Shown: one piece after another, positions 31,958 to 43,367 of the stretch
How positions within the stretch are numbered: the stretch's first letter is position 1
How the letters are laid out: each line of letters begins with the position of its first letter
NCBI GenBank assembly: GCA_020746835.1
Contig: JAGPNK010000001.1
Location: forward strand, 3,782,001-3,846,000
From: Stachybotrys elegans
Lineage: Eukaryota; Ascomycota; Sordariomycetes; Hypocreales; Stachybotryaceae
Direction of reading: 5' to 3'
DNA: 64,000 bases
Notes under the pieces: model-generated
What the model saw: the letters and a program-made list of their open reading frames with translations, nothing else
Told to the model about the DNA's origin: nothing
Databases searched by the model: none
Position numbers and translations under genes: made by a program

Positions 31958-34547
31958 AGGAGGCGATAGGCAGTGGAAGCGCTGCCTCGTGATGCTGTGC
32001 CATGGGATTGTACGATGGATGACGCTGCTCGAAGTTAATGCATGTGGCAATGCGCCCTCGGTTCCTTTTGTCTACGTTATTGTATACCTTGGTCTACCTA
32101 CCCTACCTTTTTGACAACTCACCTCTTGTATGCAGTTTGTTCACAACATCTCCGTATAATGTATAAAGTATCACTTTACAGTCATGATGTCCCGCGCCAA
32201 CAAGCAAGATTCAGCCTTGACACTAATAAAAGCAAGGATGGGCGCGTCAGTCGACCACGTAGGTTACCATTGGCTGACGCACTACGCTTACCTGACGTAC
32301 AAACAGCCAACATCGGGACGTTCCCCAGTGATGATTGTCTGATATCGCTTGCCATGGCGCCAGCATGGCGGCGAGATGCGTGGACGTCTTATATCATCCG
32401 GCAATCGCGGCTCGAAGCAACGATCGACCTGGGCCTAGGCGAAAGGCCAAAGTTTAAAGGGTAAATGGAATGGCGTGGTGCTTGGTTGGTGGGACGAACT
32501 GACGGGCAGGCGGAGCAGGTAGGCAGACGGGCGGGCGGGCGGCTGCATCATGGCATATTCAGGTGATTTCTACTTGGGGGTGACAAAGGGTGGCCAGGAG
32601 GCGGCGGGCGGTCGCTTCATTATCAGCATATGGCAGAAGCGACGCCAAGAGATGGCTGGGCAGGCAGGGCTGGGATTGGCCGAGGATGAGATCAGCACAA
32701 ATTGGACCTGCAAGGTTGTTGGTCGACGAATGACAAGGCGCCGAAATGATGCGGCACAGGATGCGGGCAAGGCTCACGATGTGCATCACGGAGTATCTCA
32801 GTTGATACTTGTACACAATTGTGAGGAGCGGCGGATCCAGGAACGGCATCGGGAGTCCCCTCGAGCCATCTTTTAGGCAAGGCGCCTTTCCGCCATCAAC
32901 GGGCAGGTACTAAACTGGTAGCTAAGTTCTTAGGGGCTCGGGGTCGGCTCCATTCAGGGCCCCAAGGTGCGGGCAGTTTTAGATTGTTTCCCTTATTTTG
33001 GATTTTTTTTTTTGGAGCCTCTTTTGGTGAGGTTTGAGGTGCTGCAAGGGGGGGCGGAGGCGCCTAAACGCTCCAGGTGCCATGTACCTGCACACTGGCA
33101 GACTGCAACAGTGACACTCAGTGATGGCAGTACTTGCTACTGCTGAATTCCAGGCTGCCTGTGAATGGGCGAGGCTCGATTGGCCCAGAGCAAAAAAGGA
33201 CGGCCGCTATGTATGTAGGTAGGGGAGGGTCTTGGGGGCTCTGGCATGCGACGATGCGTTACTTGGCTGGGTCTGTCAAGCTGGCACGCGCTGGCTTTTG
33301 GTCGGTCTGCGCCTAAGCGGCGGGGCAACGAGGCGACCATGAGGAAAAAAAGTCGCGAAATCAGCCCATTTTGCTCCTCCTCCAACGCTCAATTACACAT
33401 CATGTCATGCCACTTTTCTGCCATCCGTTGCCCGTACCCCTGCCCATCGTCTGTTTCCAGCCCACAATGGCGATGCCAGATGCCAGCCGCTGCCCGCCTC
33501 CATGTATGTACATAATCTCCAACAGCACCTGGCCGAGCCTGCTCTGAGCCCGCCCCCCCGTTGCTTTACTGCTTTTTCCACCCCCCTGCTACCACCATAC
33601 CGTCCTATCCGTACGGATACCGTCCCTACCCGCAGCAGCCCATCCAAGCAAGTCTTGTGCTGTTTGTTGAACCATATCAACCGCACCACCACTGACGACG
33701 CTTTTCCCGGTTTCGGATTCGTAGCCTGGTCCTGAGGCCACCTACCACGCCGCATCTATCTGCTACCCAGCGGACCGGCTCTGAATAGCATCACTTTATC
33801 TCATCTCTGGCCTGTTGTTTCCATTATTCTTATCTTTATTTTTTTTTCTTTCTTTCTTTCTTACCTCTCTCTCCCCCCTCCCCACACTGTCCTCCTCCTC
33901 TCTTTAGTACTCACGGCTCCTTCCCGACCTTGCCCTCTTTCCAGATTCGCCAGATTCGCCAGACTCGCCTCTCGCTCGCCTCTTAGCCTATCATTTTAGG
34001 CCGCTTGATTTACTTACACTTACTTATCCACCCAACCACGACGCTGTTATCTGTTTGTACGTCAACCCGACTGGCACCATCAGCTTTCTCGCACCCGTGA
34101 TTGTGCTGTCCGTGTCAATCGGGAAACCCAACAAAAAAGAAAAAAAAGAAAGACAGCTTCTAGCATGTCAAGCTCGTATTAGGCGGGCACCACGATATCC
34201 GGACGGATTCTCCAACGAGACAGCGACGCCCTCAAGGGCTTGTCGTGAAATCGCCGCGCGCTGACCAGTTTCGCTTCTTCTCACGAGTTGGTCCGTCTAC
34301 TTCTTCCCCACCATCCGCCCTTCCACGGCCCTTCCAACGGCCCTTCGATCAACCTACCCGGCCTTAAGCTGGCTTGCCAACCGCCAACAGTTCCCACCAT
34401 CCACACCCACCACACTCCCACCCTTAATCCCTGCCTGCCCTGTCGGCACCACGCCCTCCCTCCCTGGCGCGACCCTCCGGCTTTGGTTGATATATACTGA
34501 CCCTCATCCGACCAGACCCTCTCAGAAAACCAAGAACCCCTACAAGG
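31958..34547. other. Long intergenic region (2.6 kb) with pyrimidine-rich leader
   Basis: No gene supported on either strand; short frames carry no motif. Contents: tandem GCGG units at about 32525-32545, a T/(CTTT)n tract at 33830-33866, three near-identical ATTCGCCAG units at about 33943-33968, and strongly C/T-rich sequence from about 33780 to 34540. The last probably contains the promoter and a long 5' UTR of the monooxygenase gene. A small RNA gene cannot be excluded by eye. Confidence 0.45.
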
Positions 34548-36689
34548 ATGGACACCCCCAATGTCAACACCGTAGTCGAGACTCGCCGTTTGTCGTCATC
34601 TCCCGACTACATGAACCCTCTCTTCACCAATTTGCGCACGCTACCCGAACCTCCGATAGAATGTCAGGTCTGTGTCATTGGTGCTGGCCCGGCCGGCCTC
34701 ATGTTGGCCGCCAACCTCACCCGCTTCGGTATCAAGGTTGAAGTAGTCGATGACAGGGCCGACCAGACTCCCGTGGGGAGGTGAGACAACATTTATCCCC
34801 CCCCTCTGTGCTTGGAGCCGTAACTTACATTAGAATGTTGCAGAGCCGACGGTCTTCAGCCCAAGACGATCGAGACGTTCCGACAGATGCGCCTGGCGGA
34901 TACCCTCCTCCAGCGCGGCGTTCGAGTATTCGACATTTCATTCTGGAGAAGCACAGCAGACGAGCCTTTGCATCGCCTGGGCCGCGAGGTTCACTATCCG
35001 CCCGTTATCGACGTGCTTGACCCGTATATCCTTCTCGTCCACCAGGGTATCGTCGAGAAGCTGTTCATCGAGGACATGAAGATTAGGGGTCGGGAGGTGC
35101 GTAGAAATACCGCCTTCGACTCCTACATGCTTCCAGAGGACAAGGACAGCCCCATGCGAGTCAATTGCCGCTTCAATGTGGGTCAACATAGGAGGACGCT
35201 CTTGGCACAATATCTCGTGGGATGTAAGTGATGCCTCCCCGACATCCAGAATCTGCGAGATGAACCCATGACTCACATGAGCAGGCGACGGTGCACACTC
35301 CAAGGTGCGAAAGAGTATCCCTAACGTCGAGGCAACCGGCATGTCTCAGGAGGCAATGTGGGGTGTGTTGGACGGCGAGATCATCACCAATTTCCCCGAC
35401 ATCTGGTCCAAGACGCTCGTGTATTCCCAAGAGTACGGCTCCATCCTGGTTATTCCCCGCGAGCGAAACATGACCCGCTTCTATATCGAGCTTAAGACGA
35501 CTGGCAAGGCCGATCCACGAATGGCGGGCCAGGAATTTGTCATGCAGCGAGCTCGAAAGATCATGGCCCCCTTCACTCTGGATTGGAAGTACATTGAGTG
35601 GTTCGGAAGATACAAGGTCGGCCAAAGGGTGGCCAGCAACTTTGCCGACGCCAATTCCAGGGTCTTCCTCGCTGGAGATGCGAGCCACACGCACTCGCCC
35701 AAGTCGGCGCAGGGCATGAACACCTCAATGCACGACTCGTGGAACCTGGCCTGGAAGCTCAACCTCGCTGTCCGCGGGCTGGTGCAGCAGTCGGTGTTGG
35801 AAAGCTACGAGCAGGAGCGACGAAAGATTGCTCTGGATCTCGTCAACTTCGACTATGAGCACGCCAACAAGATTGCCGGTGGCGATGCCGTCGCGCTGGC
35901 TGAAAACTTCAGGACCAACATGCGCTTCATCTCAGGAATAGGTGCCGAGTACAGCGAGAACGTTCTCAACCAGGCCGCGGAGGAGGCAGTGCCTTATATG
36001 ATGGGCGGTGCTAAGCCAGGCTGCCTTCTCCCTCCAGCCAAGGTGACTCGCTACCTCGACTCGAACCCTGTCGACATCCAGCTCGATATTCCCATGCTTG
36101 GCCAATTCCGCATATACCTCCTCACGTGGGACGTGCGACAGGCCGGCCCATTCCTCGAGACCTTCTGCCAGGCCATCGCAACGACCAGCTCGTTCGTGAG
36201 CCAGTTGTCTGCTGCCGCCAGCGCATCATATGCTGCCCACCCAAGACCTTCAGCGCCCGAGGACATCTACCTACGGCCCGAGAGATACACGGCTGTCAGC
36301 CATCTCTTTACTTTTGCATTGATCAGTAAGTGCCTTGCATTCATCACTGTGGTACTACGACCAGCAACTAACCTCGTATAGCAACCATGTCAAAGTCGGA
36401 TATCGAAATCTCTGACCTGCCGGCTCTTCTCCAGGACAGCCGCTGGACGTTCTACCTGGATGATATTCCTGAGCAGGATACCAGAGGCCTGCACTGCACC
36501 AGCAAGTGGCTCGGAAGCCTTGGCCCGAGCGAGGTAGCCATCGTCAACGTCCGACCCGACGGCTATGTCGGATCGGTAGGACGCTGGGAGTCGAGCCTCG
36601 ACAACTCTGGCGTCGAGGCTGCCAAGTGGCTGGACGCGTATTATCAGCGCTTCATGCAGCTTCCTAACACGAAGCCTGCTAGCGTATAG
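34548..36689 (+). CDS. FAD-dependent phenol 2-monooxygenase-type hydroxylase
   Basis: Flavoprotein of the aromatic hydroxylase class, which uses NADPH and O2 to ortho-hydroxylate phenolic rings. Exons: 34548-34780, 34844-35223, 35285-36325 and 36382-36689; 653 aa, the usual size of Trichosporon-type phenol hydroxylase. FAD dinucleotide motif [12 protein letters not shown] at about 44-55, [11 protein letters not shown] at about 79, the second FAD/NADPH motif [11 protein letters not shown] at about 204, and [14 protein letters not shown] with downstream [16 protein letters not shown] (FAD ribityl-binding). The C-terminal part from about 450 (LPPAKVTRY..., [24 protein letters not shown]) is the thioredoxin-like dimerisation domain. 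The true substrate is unknown. The 5' side has an unusually long pyrimidine-rich leader. Confidence 0.92.
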
Positions 36690-37147
36690 GTCTACGCGTA
36701 AACGCCACCTGTAGCATGATGTCTTAAGTGTGGGAGCATGAGGCGTTTTTATTTTTATTTTTATCAACGTGAAACGGTTCAGCGATGGGTAAGGGTTTCG
36801 AGGGGGGCGGGGTGGGGGGGCACTTCACAAGAGCCGCATGTCGATGGATGGTATGATGTACTGTTGTCTCGATTAAAGTTGTCGAGCCCTATTCTTCCCC
36901 CTTCATGTTCGTGCAAAGGAGTTGGGCTGTGTTCGGGATCGTATGTTGCAGAATGTGGTGAAATACACGGTTTTCCTGGTTCATGGTAGATGAGTAAAGA
37001 AAGAAACAGTGAAAGAAACCTATCCTACTTCCCGAATCTTGTCTGTAATGAAACAAAATGCCTACCTAGTATCGAACTCCGGCTAAGACGTACATATGTA
37101 GATTACAAGAAGAAGAAGAAGAAGAAATGCAAACAACGGGGAAATGG
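36690..37147. other. Intergenic between convergent monooxygenase and F-box genes
   Basis: 3' flanks of two convergent genes. A (GAA)n microsatellite lies at about 37108-37126 and a TTTTTA repeat near 36746. No coding frame supported. Confidence 0.55.
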
Positions 37148-39157
37148 TCAAAATAAGGCAACGGTGATGTCGCCATTCCCGTCCTCGCCGACAAGCCACC
37201 TTTCGTCGCCGGTGATGAAGCCTTTGCCCATCAACTCGGACCACATGTCATCGGCAAACTGAACCTCCTCACCGTACGGACCTTCAGCCCTCGTCACCCC
37301 GCCGCCTTTTCCGAGCGATGACGCGCCGCCCTCACTGGGTGCCGAGGTCCCCTCGCTGCTCATGCTGCTACTGGTACCAGGGGCACGGCCGTATTGGTTC
37401 TGGCTGCCGCTGCTCTCGTACCCGGAACTGCTGCTGGCGGTGCTACCGGTCTTGCTGCCTACTTTGCTGCCTGGTTTGCGAGCGTAGACAGCCTCGACGC
37501 CCTGCACGCGCAGCTTGGGGCGGATGTGCACCGATAGCGTCTCGAGCATGAAGCAGTGGCGGGCACTGAAGCGCACGCCGGAGGAGGCGTCGAAGACCTC
37601 GGCGACAGTGAGGTAGGGAAAGTCGTCGTGGCGCCAACAGGGCGCTCGGCCGGGCCAGGTTTCCGACGCGACATATTCATGATCATCACTACCGGCGGCG
37701 GCTGCGGCTGCTGCAGCGGCTATTGTGCTCATCTTCCGTCGAGGACCTCTTCTGCAAAAAGTCATGTTGACATTGCTTGTAGTGTTGTTACCACCGCAGT
37801 CGTCGAGCCATCGGGGGCCCTCGCCGATGAGAGGGATGCCGGTGGATTTAACTCGATGTAGGCGTGGAGGTGTCTGGCTGCTGTGTGGACCGGCGGACCA
37901 GCGGTGTTCTTCCTCGGTGAAGTAGACATGACCACAAGCCGAATTGGTGCGGTCATCCCAGGTGCAGGCATCGAGGGCAAGGTTTCGCAACGACGGTGTG
38001 TCCTTCTGTTGGATTCCCCAGCAGCCGAGATCACGGTTCGCAAGCCTCCGAACGATACGCGGACCGCCCTCCCCGGGGGGCTTAGCCCTCTCTCCTGGAT
38101 CGAGTGATGGACGATAGGGAGACGGTGCGCCGAGCTCCCAGATTATGAGGCGCTCCAGAGGGTCATCTTCACCCCAGGGGCTACGCGTAGGTTGCCAGAC
38201 GTAAATAACATAGTGGGTGCGGTTATGCGTGGAAAAGAAACGGTCGTGGTGGCTAAGCGGAAGTCCAAGATAGTGTATCTTAAACTCTGAGCGAAACTTG
38301 ATGGCCCAGACAGATTGGCTCTTCTCGCCATAGGCAGAGAGGGCAGCGTCCCGCGCACCAAGCCTGGCGACGTCGTAGGCGGTAGCAAAGTGGCGGTGCG
38401 CAGCTTCGCCGTCGTTGAGCGGATGATATGCCTCGGCCTCACACCACTCAAATATGAGGATACCGTCATTCAGGCGCACGCGCCGTACCACTTTCCCGGT
38501 GAGGTCGAAAGGCATGGTGAATTCAAGTCCGGTGGCCAGGTCCCTCGCGCGATACTCGGGTCCACGACCATCGGACAGAGATGCCGGGGCGGGATAGACG
38601 AGCAGGCCGTCGGCCGGGGAGAAGGTCCACACGGGCTCCCAGTAGTGAAAGGGCGCCGTCTTCTCGTCCAACCGCAAGAAGCGATTCCAGGGTGTGACGC
38701 CGCGAAGGCTAACGGCATCCTTGAGGACGTCGATCTTGTCGACGGTCCAAGGTGTCGCATTGCCAAGGTGGAAATAGCGGCGCGTTAGGCGGGCGAAAAC
38801 GACGGCCCAATCCTCGGCTTCGAGAGCGTCACGGTCGTCATCTTGCAGGCATCGGCGCAATAGGCGGCCTTCGCGAGAGCGGGGGAAATGAATGAGAATG
38901 AGGCTGATGGACAAGTCGTTACGGGTGAGGGCCTGGCAGACGTCGTAAGAGATGCGACGGCATACGAGGACGTCGATGGCGGAGAGATACGAGACAATCT
39001 CGATGAAGATGGTATAGGGAAGCGAAGTCAAGACTGTGGAGGAGCGGCGAGCGCGATGGTTGTGATGTGATGATGAGAAGGCGAAGCGAGAGGAGCGACC
39101 CATGGGCGGCGAGTTGCCAGGTCGCAACTTGGATGTGAGTCGGAAGACGTAGTCCAT
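37148..39157 (-). CDS. F-box-domain protein
   Basis: Probable substrate adaptor of an SCF ubiquitin ligase; target unknown. Single exon, 669 aa from ATG 39157 (MDYVFRLTSKLRPG). The frame is open a further 75 codons to 39382, but that part is Arg/Pro-rich and leader-like. The F-box-like segment at about 42-85 reads STVLTSLPYTIFIEIVSYLSAIDVLVCRRISYDVCQAL: Leu-Pro start, then IxxYLxxxDVLxxRRIS. The middle region has several Trp-rich stretches (WTFSPADGLLVYP, YVIYVWQPTRSPWG, LIIWELGAPSPYRP) that look beta-rich, possibly propeller-like. It also has a poly-Ala tract (about 505) and a Ser/Gly-rich linker (about 575-620) before a conserved-looking acidic end. Confidence 0.78.
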   Translation of the reverse strand: MDYVFRLTSKLRPGNSPPMGRSSRFAFSSSHHNHRARRSSTVLTSLPYTIFIEIVSYLSAIDVLVCRRISYDVCQALTRNDLSISLILIHFPRSREGRLLRRCLQDDDRDALEAEDWAVVFARLTRRYFHLGNATPWTVDKIDVLKDAVSLRGVTPWNRFLRLDEKTAPFHYWEPVWTFSPADGLLVYPAPASLSDGRGPEYRARDLATGLEFTMPFDLTGKVVRRVRLNDGILIFEWCEAEAYHPLNDGEAAHRHFATAYDVARLGARDAALSAYGEKSQSVWAIKFRSEFKIHYLGLPLSHHDRFFSTHNRTHYVIYVWQPTRSPWGEDDPLERLIIWELGAPSPYRPSLDPGERAKPPGEGGPRIVRRLANRDLGCWGIQQKDTPSLRNLALDACTWDDRTNSACGHVYFTEEEHRWSAGPHSSQTPPRLHRVKSTGIPLIGEGPRWLDDCGGNNTTSNVNMTFCRRGPRRKMSTIAAAAAAAAAGSDDHEYVASETWPGRAPCWRHDDFPYLTVAEVFDASSGVRFSARHCFMLETLSVHIRPKLRVQGVEAVYARKPGSKVGSKTGSTASSSSGYESSGSQNQYGRAPGTSSSMSSEGTSAPSEGGASSLGKGGGVTRAEGPYGEEVQFADDMWSELMGKGFITGDERWLVGEDGNGDITVALF

Positions 39158-40647
39158 GGTTATGCCAGTGGAGAAGCGCGCATCGTCTCCGTTGCGTCGC
39201 GCGATGTGGTCACGGTGTGGATATGTGAGGATTGCACGACGCAGAGATATGCGGCGCCGGCGTACAGCCCAGACAAAGCAAAGAGGAGGCGGGTGCGCAA
39301 GGGCGCATCTCCAAGGCGAAGGCGACGACGAAGGGTCAGTGGCGGTTGGTGGGATGTGACAGATGCAAACGTTGGCACGCAACGATATTATAGCTGACAG
39401 GGCAATCCTCCGCTAACCAGCCACAGCACACCGAGGTTACGAGAGCTCACCGCACGTCGTCGCTATACGGTGCCCTGTATTGGCGGCATTGATGACAGCT
39501 TTCTGCCAAAAGGTCCTCCTCCTAGATGGGGGAGTGGAGGGTGCGACGCGAAGAGAGAGACTCTGTAGGCAGAGAGACGGAAATGGGTTGAAGGTTACAA
39601 AAATAAATCTGCCGCGGATGCAAGTAAGACAGTCCCTATGTAAGTAAAGGATGTATGTAAGGGGAAAGGTGAAAGGCAGAGGAGGGTGTGAGGGAAGGGA
39701 GAACCAGATCGATGGGAGGGAGATGCCACCTGTGCCTGCCAACCTGCACCTGCACCTGCACCTTCACATATGTACATATGTACATGAACCAACACCAGCA
39801 CTGGTATCTTATCCTTACTAGGTGCTGCTAATGGAGGTGGGAAGGAAACGATGGCCAAAGATAGTAGGAGCTGGTGTGGGGACCAATGGTCAGGGAAGGA
39901 GGGGAGGGCAAGATGAGATACCACCTCACCTTTACGACTCAAAATACCCAGCGCAAAAGGCACTAACCAAACTTTACTCGAATACCCCACAAGCATACAT
40001 ACATGTAGGTATCCAAAAAGCAATAGCACGACGGCGCTATATGCAGCCTGAAACGGCCCAGAACAAGAGCTGCATGCCCTCTCTCCTTACGTACCTACCC
40101 ACCGAGGCAGGCCGGTAGCACGGCGGCACGCTACGGACGTATCTACGGAGTACCGGATGGATTATTATTTGCCGTGTTATATTTACACTCGTGTGCTTAT
40201 CATGGCCGCCACTCCGCTCCGCTGTGTCGCCTGCATAGGGGAGGAATAGAAAGCGATGCATGGAGGATGCATATGCGATGCAGCTCGATGGAACTCTGAT
40301 CCCATATTGTCGTGTTCAGGGGGGCAGAGCCTTGGCCAGGCTGGCTGTCTTACATGAGCATCGTGGGTGCCTCGGCCTCGCTTACATCGGGTAAACGAAC
40401 CATGTCACAGCAGCAGCACTCGATGGAATTTGGTTACTTGTTCAAAAGAAGAAGAAGAAGAAGAAGAAGAAAGAAAAGAAAAAAGTTTCATGTACGATTT
40501 CGTTACGCATCTAAACCTGCATGTACCGGCCCGTTGCATGGCTACCTGTAGAGAACACCGCAGCCGCCTTTCTCCCCTCTCTCGCGGTGACAGTTTTTAA
40601 AGCGGCGCATCCCTAATACCAAAAAAAAAAAAAAACAAGACGTCAAT
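39158..40647. other. Intergenic: F-box promoter and 3' flank of MMSDH
   Basis: No supported gene. Simple repeats: ACCTGC tandem units at 39742-39762, a 16-bp palindrome ACATATGTACATATGT at 39766-39781, (GAA)n at 40447-40472 and an A15 tract at about 40621-40635, just past the MMSDH stop. Confidence 0.55.
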
Positions 40648-42427
40648 TTACTGCATCGTCGGCATGTGCACGCTGGCCTTCTTGGCAAGCGAGTCGGCGC
40701 TCTGCCACAGCGACGTCACCGTCTTGAGCTGCGTGTAAAAGTTGACGCCCGGCCTGCCGTAGAAGGTGCTCGTGCCGCCGCCCGCGATGCTCTTCTTGTT
40801 GCCCGTAAAGGAGAACATGGGCAGCGGCACGGGGATGGGCACGTTGATGCCCACCTGGCCGGCCTCGATGTTGCGCCGGAACGTCTCGGCCGTCGGGCCC
40901 GAGCGCGTGAAGATGGCCACGCCGTTTCCGTACTCGTTCTTGTTGATGAGCTCGATGGCGTCGTCGATGGTGTCCACGTTGAGGCACACCAGCACGGGTC
41001 CGAAGATCTCCTCGGTGTAGCACTTCATCTCGGGCGTCACGTTGGTGATGATGGTAGGGCCCACAAAGTTGCCGTTGGGGTACTTTTCGGGGCGGAAGCC
41101 GCGTCCGTCCAGCAGGATCGTGGCACCCTCCTCCTCGGCACTGGCGATGAGGCTCTCGATGCGCTCGCGGCTCTGCGTCGAGATGACGGGGCCCAGGTCG
41201 GCGCCCTCCTCGAAGCCGCCGTCCACCTTGAGCGCCTTGGCCCGCTCCGCCAGCTCGGGCAGCCACTCCTTGCTCTCGCCCACCATGACGAGGGTGCTGA
41301 GCGCCATGCAGCGCTGGCCGGCGGCGCCAAAGGCCGCACCAACGATGCTGTTGAGGAACTGGTTCTTGTTGCAGTCGGGGAGGACAGCCGCGTGGTTCTT
41401 GGCGCCCAGGTTGGCCTGGACACGCTTGCCGTTGGCGGAGCCGCGCGTGTAGATGTACTCACCGGCCTTGTTGCCGCCGACGAAGCTGATGGCCTTGATG
41501 GCGGGCTCGTCGAGGATGAAGTCGACAGCTCGGTGAGCACCGTGGATCACGTTGACCACGCCCTCGGGGAAGCCAGCCTTCTCGCAAAGCTCAGCCAGGA
41601 TCATGGCAGCGCCGGGGTCGCGCTCCGAGGGCTTGATGATGAGGGTGTTGCCAGTGACGGTGGCAATAGGAATGCACCAGAGGGGAATCATAGCAGGGAA
41701 GTCTATAGATGGTTAGCCTTCAGCTGCCTTGGCCACCGCGCAGGATGTACTCACTGAAGGGGCAGATGGCGGCCGTCACACCCAGAGGCTCACGATACGT
41801 CTTGGTCTCCATGTCCTTGGCCACCTCGAGCACCTCTCCCTTCATGAATTCAGTGACACCCACGGCCGCCTCGGCGACCTGAAGACCGCGCAACACGTCG
41901 CCCTTGGCGTCGGCGAACGTCTTGCCCTGCTCGAGGGTGATGCTCGCGGCAAGGCGATCCCAGTTCTCGCGGATCAGCTGCACGAAGCGGAACATGATCT
42001 GCTGGCGGGTCATGACCGTGGTGTTCTTCCACGTCTTGAAGGCGTTCTCGGCGCTAGCCACGGCGGCCTTCATCTCCTCGTCGGTCATCTGCGGCACGCG
42101 GGTGACGAGGTTGTTGGTCGCCGGGTCGAACAGGTCGATGAACTTGTCCGTCTTGGAGTGCACAAACTTGTTGTCGATAAAGTAGGGCGTGTCCTCGACG
42201 TCCTGGATCTTCTCGTGCGAGGTCGGGTAGCTCGTGGCTGTCGAGGCCATCGAGGCCATGGGCCCGAGGTGCTGCGAGGTGGCGTGGATCCTCCTCGCGG
42301 CCGTGGCCGACTCGCTGTTGGAAACCATTCTCAGGCCGGCGAATCGGGCGGTTCGGCGGAGCGCCGTCGACGAGGGGACGCGGGCTGCGCCGGCAGAGAC
42401 GACGCTTCGAGCGAGGGCCTGGCGCAT
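40648..42427 (-). CDS. Methylmalonate-semialdehyde dehydrogenase (acylating), mitochondrial
   Basis: CoA-dependent aldehyde dehydrogenase of valine and pyrimidine catabolism: converts (methyl)malonate semialdehyde to propionyl- or acetyl-CoA. Exons: 41755-42427 and 40648-41702 (52-nt intron); 575 aa. The N-terminal 45 residues are rich in Arg, Ala and Ser with almost no acidic residues (mitochondrial presequence). ALDH motifs: [15 protein letters not shown] (about 145), [17 protein letters not shown] (about 238), [13 protein letters not shown] and [12 protein letters not shown], with catalytic Cys at about 356. The usual ALDH general-base Glu motif (ELGGK) is replaced by LGAKNH, as is typical of the CoA-acylating MMSDH subgroup. 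Antisense frames here are shadows. Confidence 0.93.
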
Positions 42428-43367
42428 ATTGAAGACAGCACTACTAGCCAACAAGAGGGACAATGAATGAGTACGCTTCCTTGGGCATCCCACACTGTCC
42501 AATTCCTTTGGATGCGGTATGGCAGAGGCCTCGGTGAGACGTCACGGACGAGGGGATCGGCTTTAAATATGTCCTCAGGACGAGGTGTCGGCTGCTCGTT
42601 TAGTACTCCACAACGAGCGAAGGTCGGAGGCTAGTAGCAGCTTTCCTGGGGAACTGCATCCACCAGGGCATGCCGGTCGGCCTCAGCATTGGTCCATAGC
42701 ACCGGGGCGTGCCGGTCCCAACAGAGATAACAGACAGTATCTATGTATTATCTGAGTGCTATCGAATGCGAATCCACAATATCCTTCGCTTGATTTTCCT
42801 TAATTCATTGTCCCCTTCCTAAATCTCCTCCGACGAACATCCATAATAACCCCCCCCCCCTCCCTGATTTCACTGATTGGAGCTAGAGAATGCGGGGTTG
42901 CAGGGCCAATTCCAAATGTGCTGTCATGGTGACCAAAGCCCATCACTTAAGCCGTAGGAGGCCGAACCTGCCACTCTCCGACTCATATTGTGATAGGCGG
43001 ACCCTTTAAAATCATGTCACGTCCTGAATTAGGCACGTCTAGGGTTATCTGACTCGAAATCAATTGACGCCTGGGCTGAGCGGACAAGCAAGACTACAAT
43101 GCAGGAAAACGTTGAAATACAATCCCATGCTGTTCCTCCGGGCCCTCATCGGCCTTCATGCTGCTGGGTCGTCGCAAGCATCTGACCATAACCATCGGGA
43201 CAGTGTCCCTCCTCATCAAGCGACACCCACATCCGCGTGCCAAGCCCTGTTCCTTGTCCATCTACTGTTCGTCTTCTCAAGACGGGTGTCCTCTTTTGCT
43301 GCGTGGTATTTTGTCTCACAATTCATTTTGAAATACATGGCATCTACAACCTCTCCGGCCTTCTGCT
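42428..43367. other. Intergenic: MMSDH promoter and 3' flank of calnexin
   Basis: No gene supported. A run of 12 C lies at about 42850. Frames of about 110 codons on the plus strand at 43064-43396 run into calnexin antisense and lack motifs. Confidence 0.5.

Noticed and set aside
40666..42466. Two long plus-strand frames (363 and 245 codons) over MMSDH
   Set aside because: Antisense to an unambiguous aldehyde dehydrogenase; the composition is that of a reverse-strand shadow.
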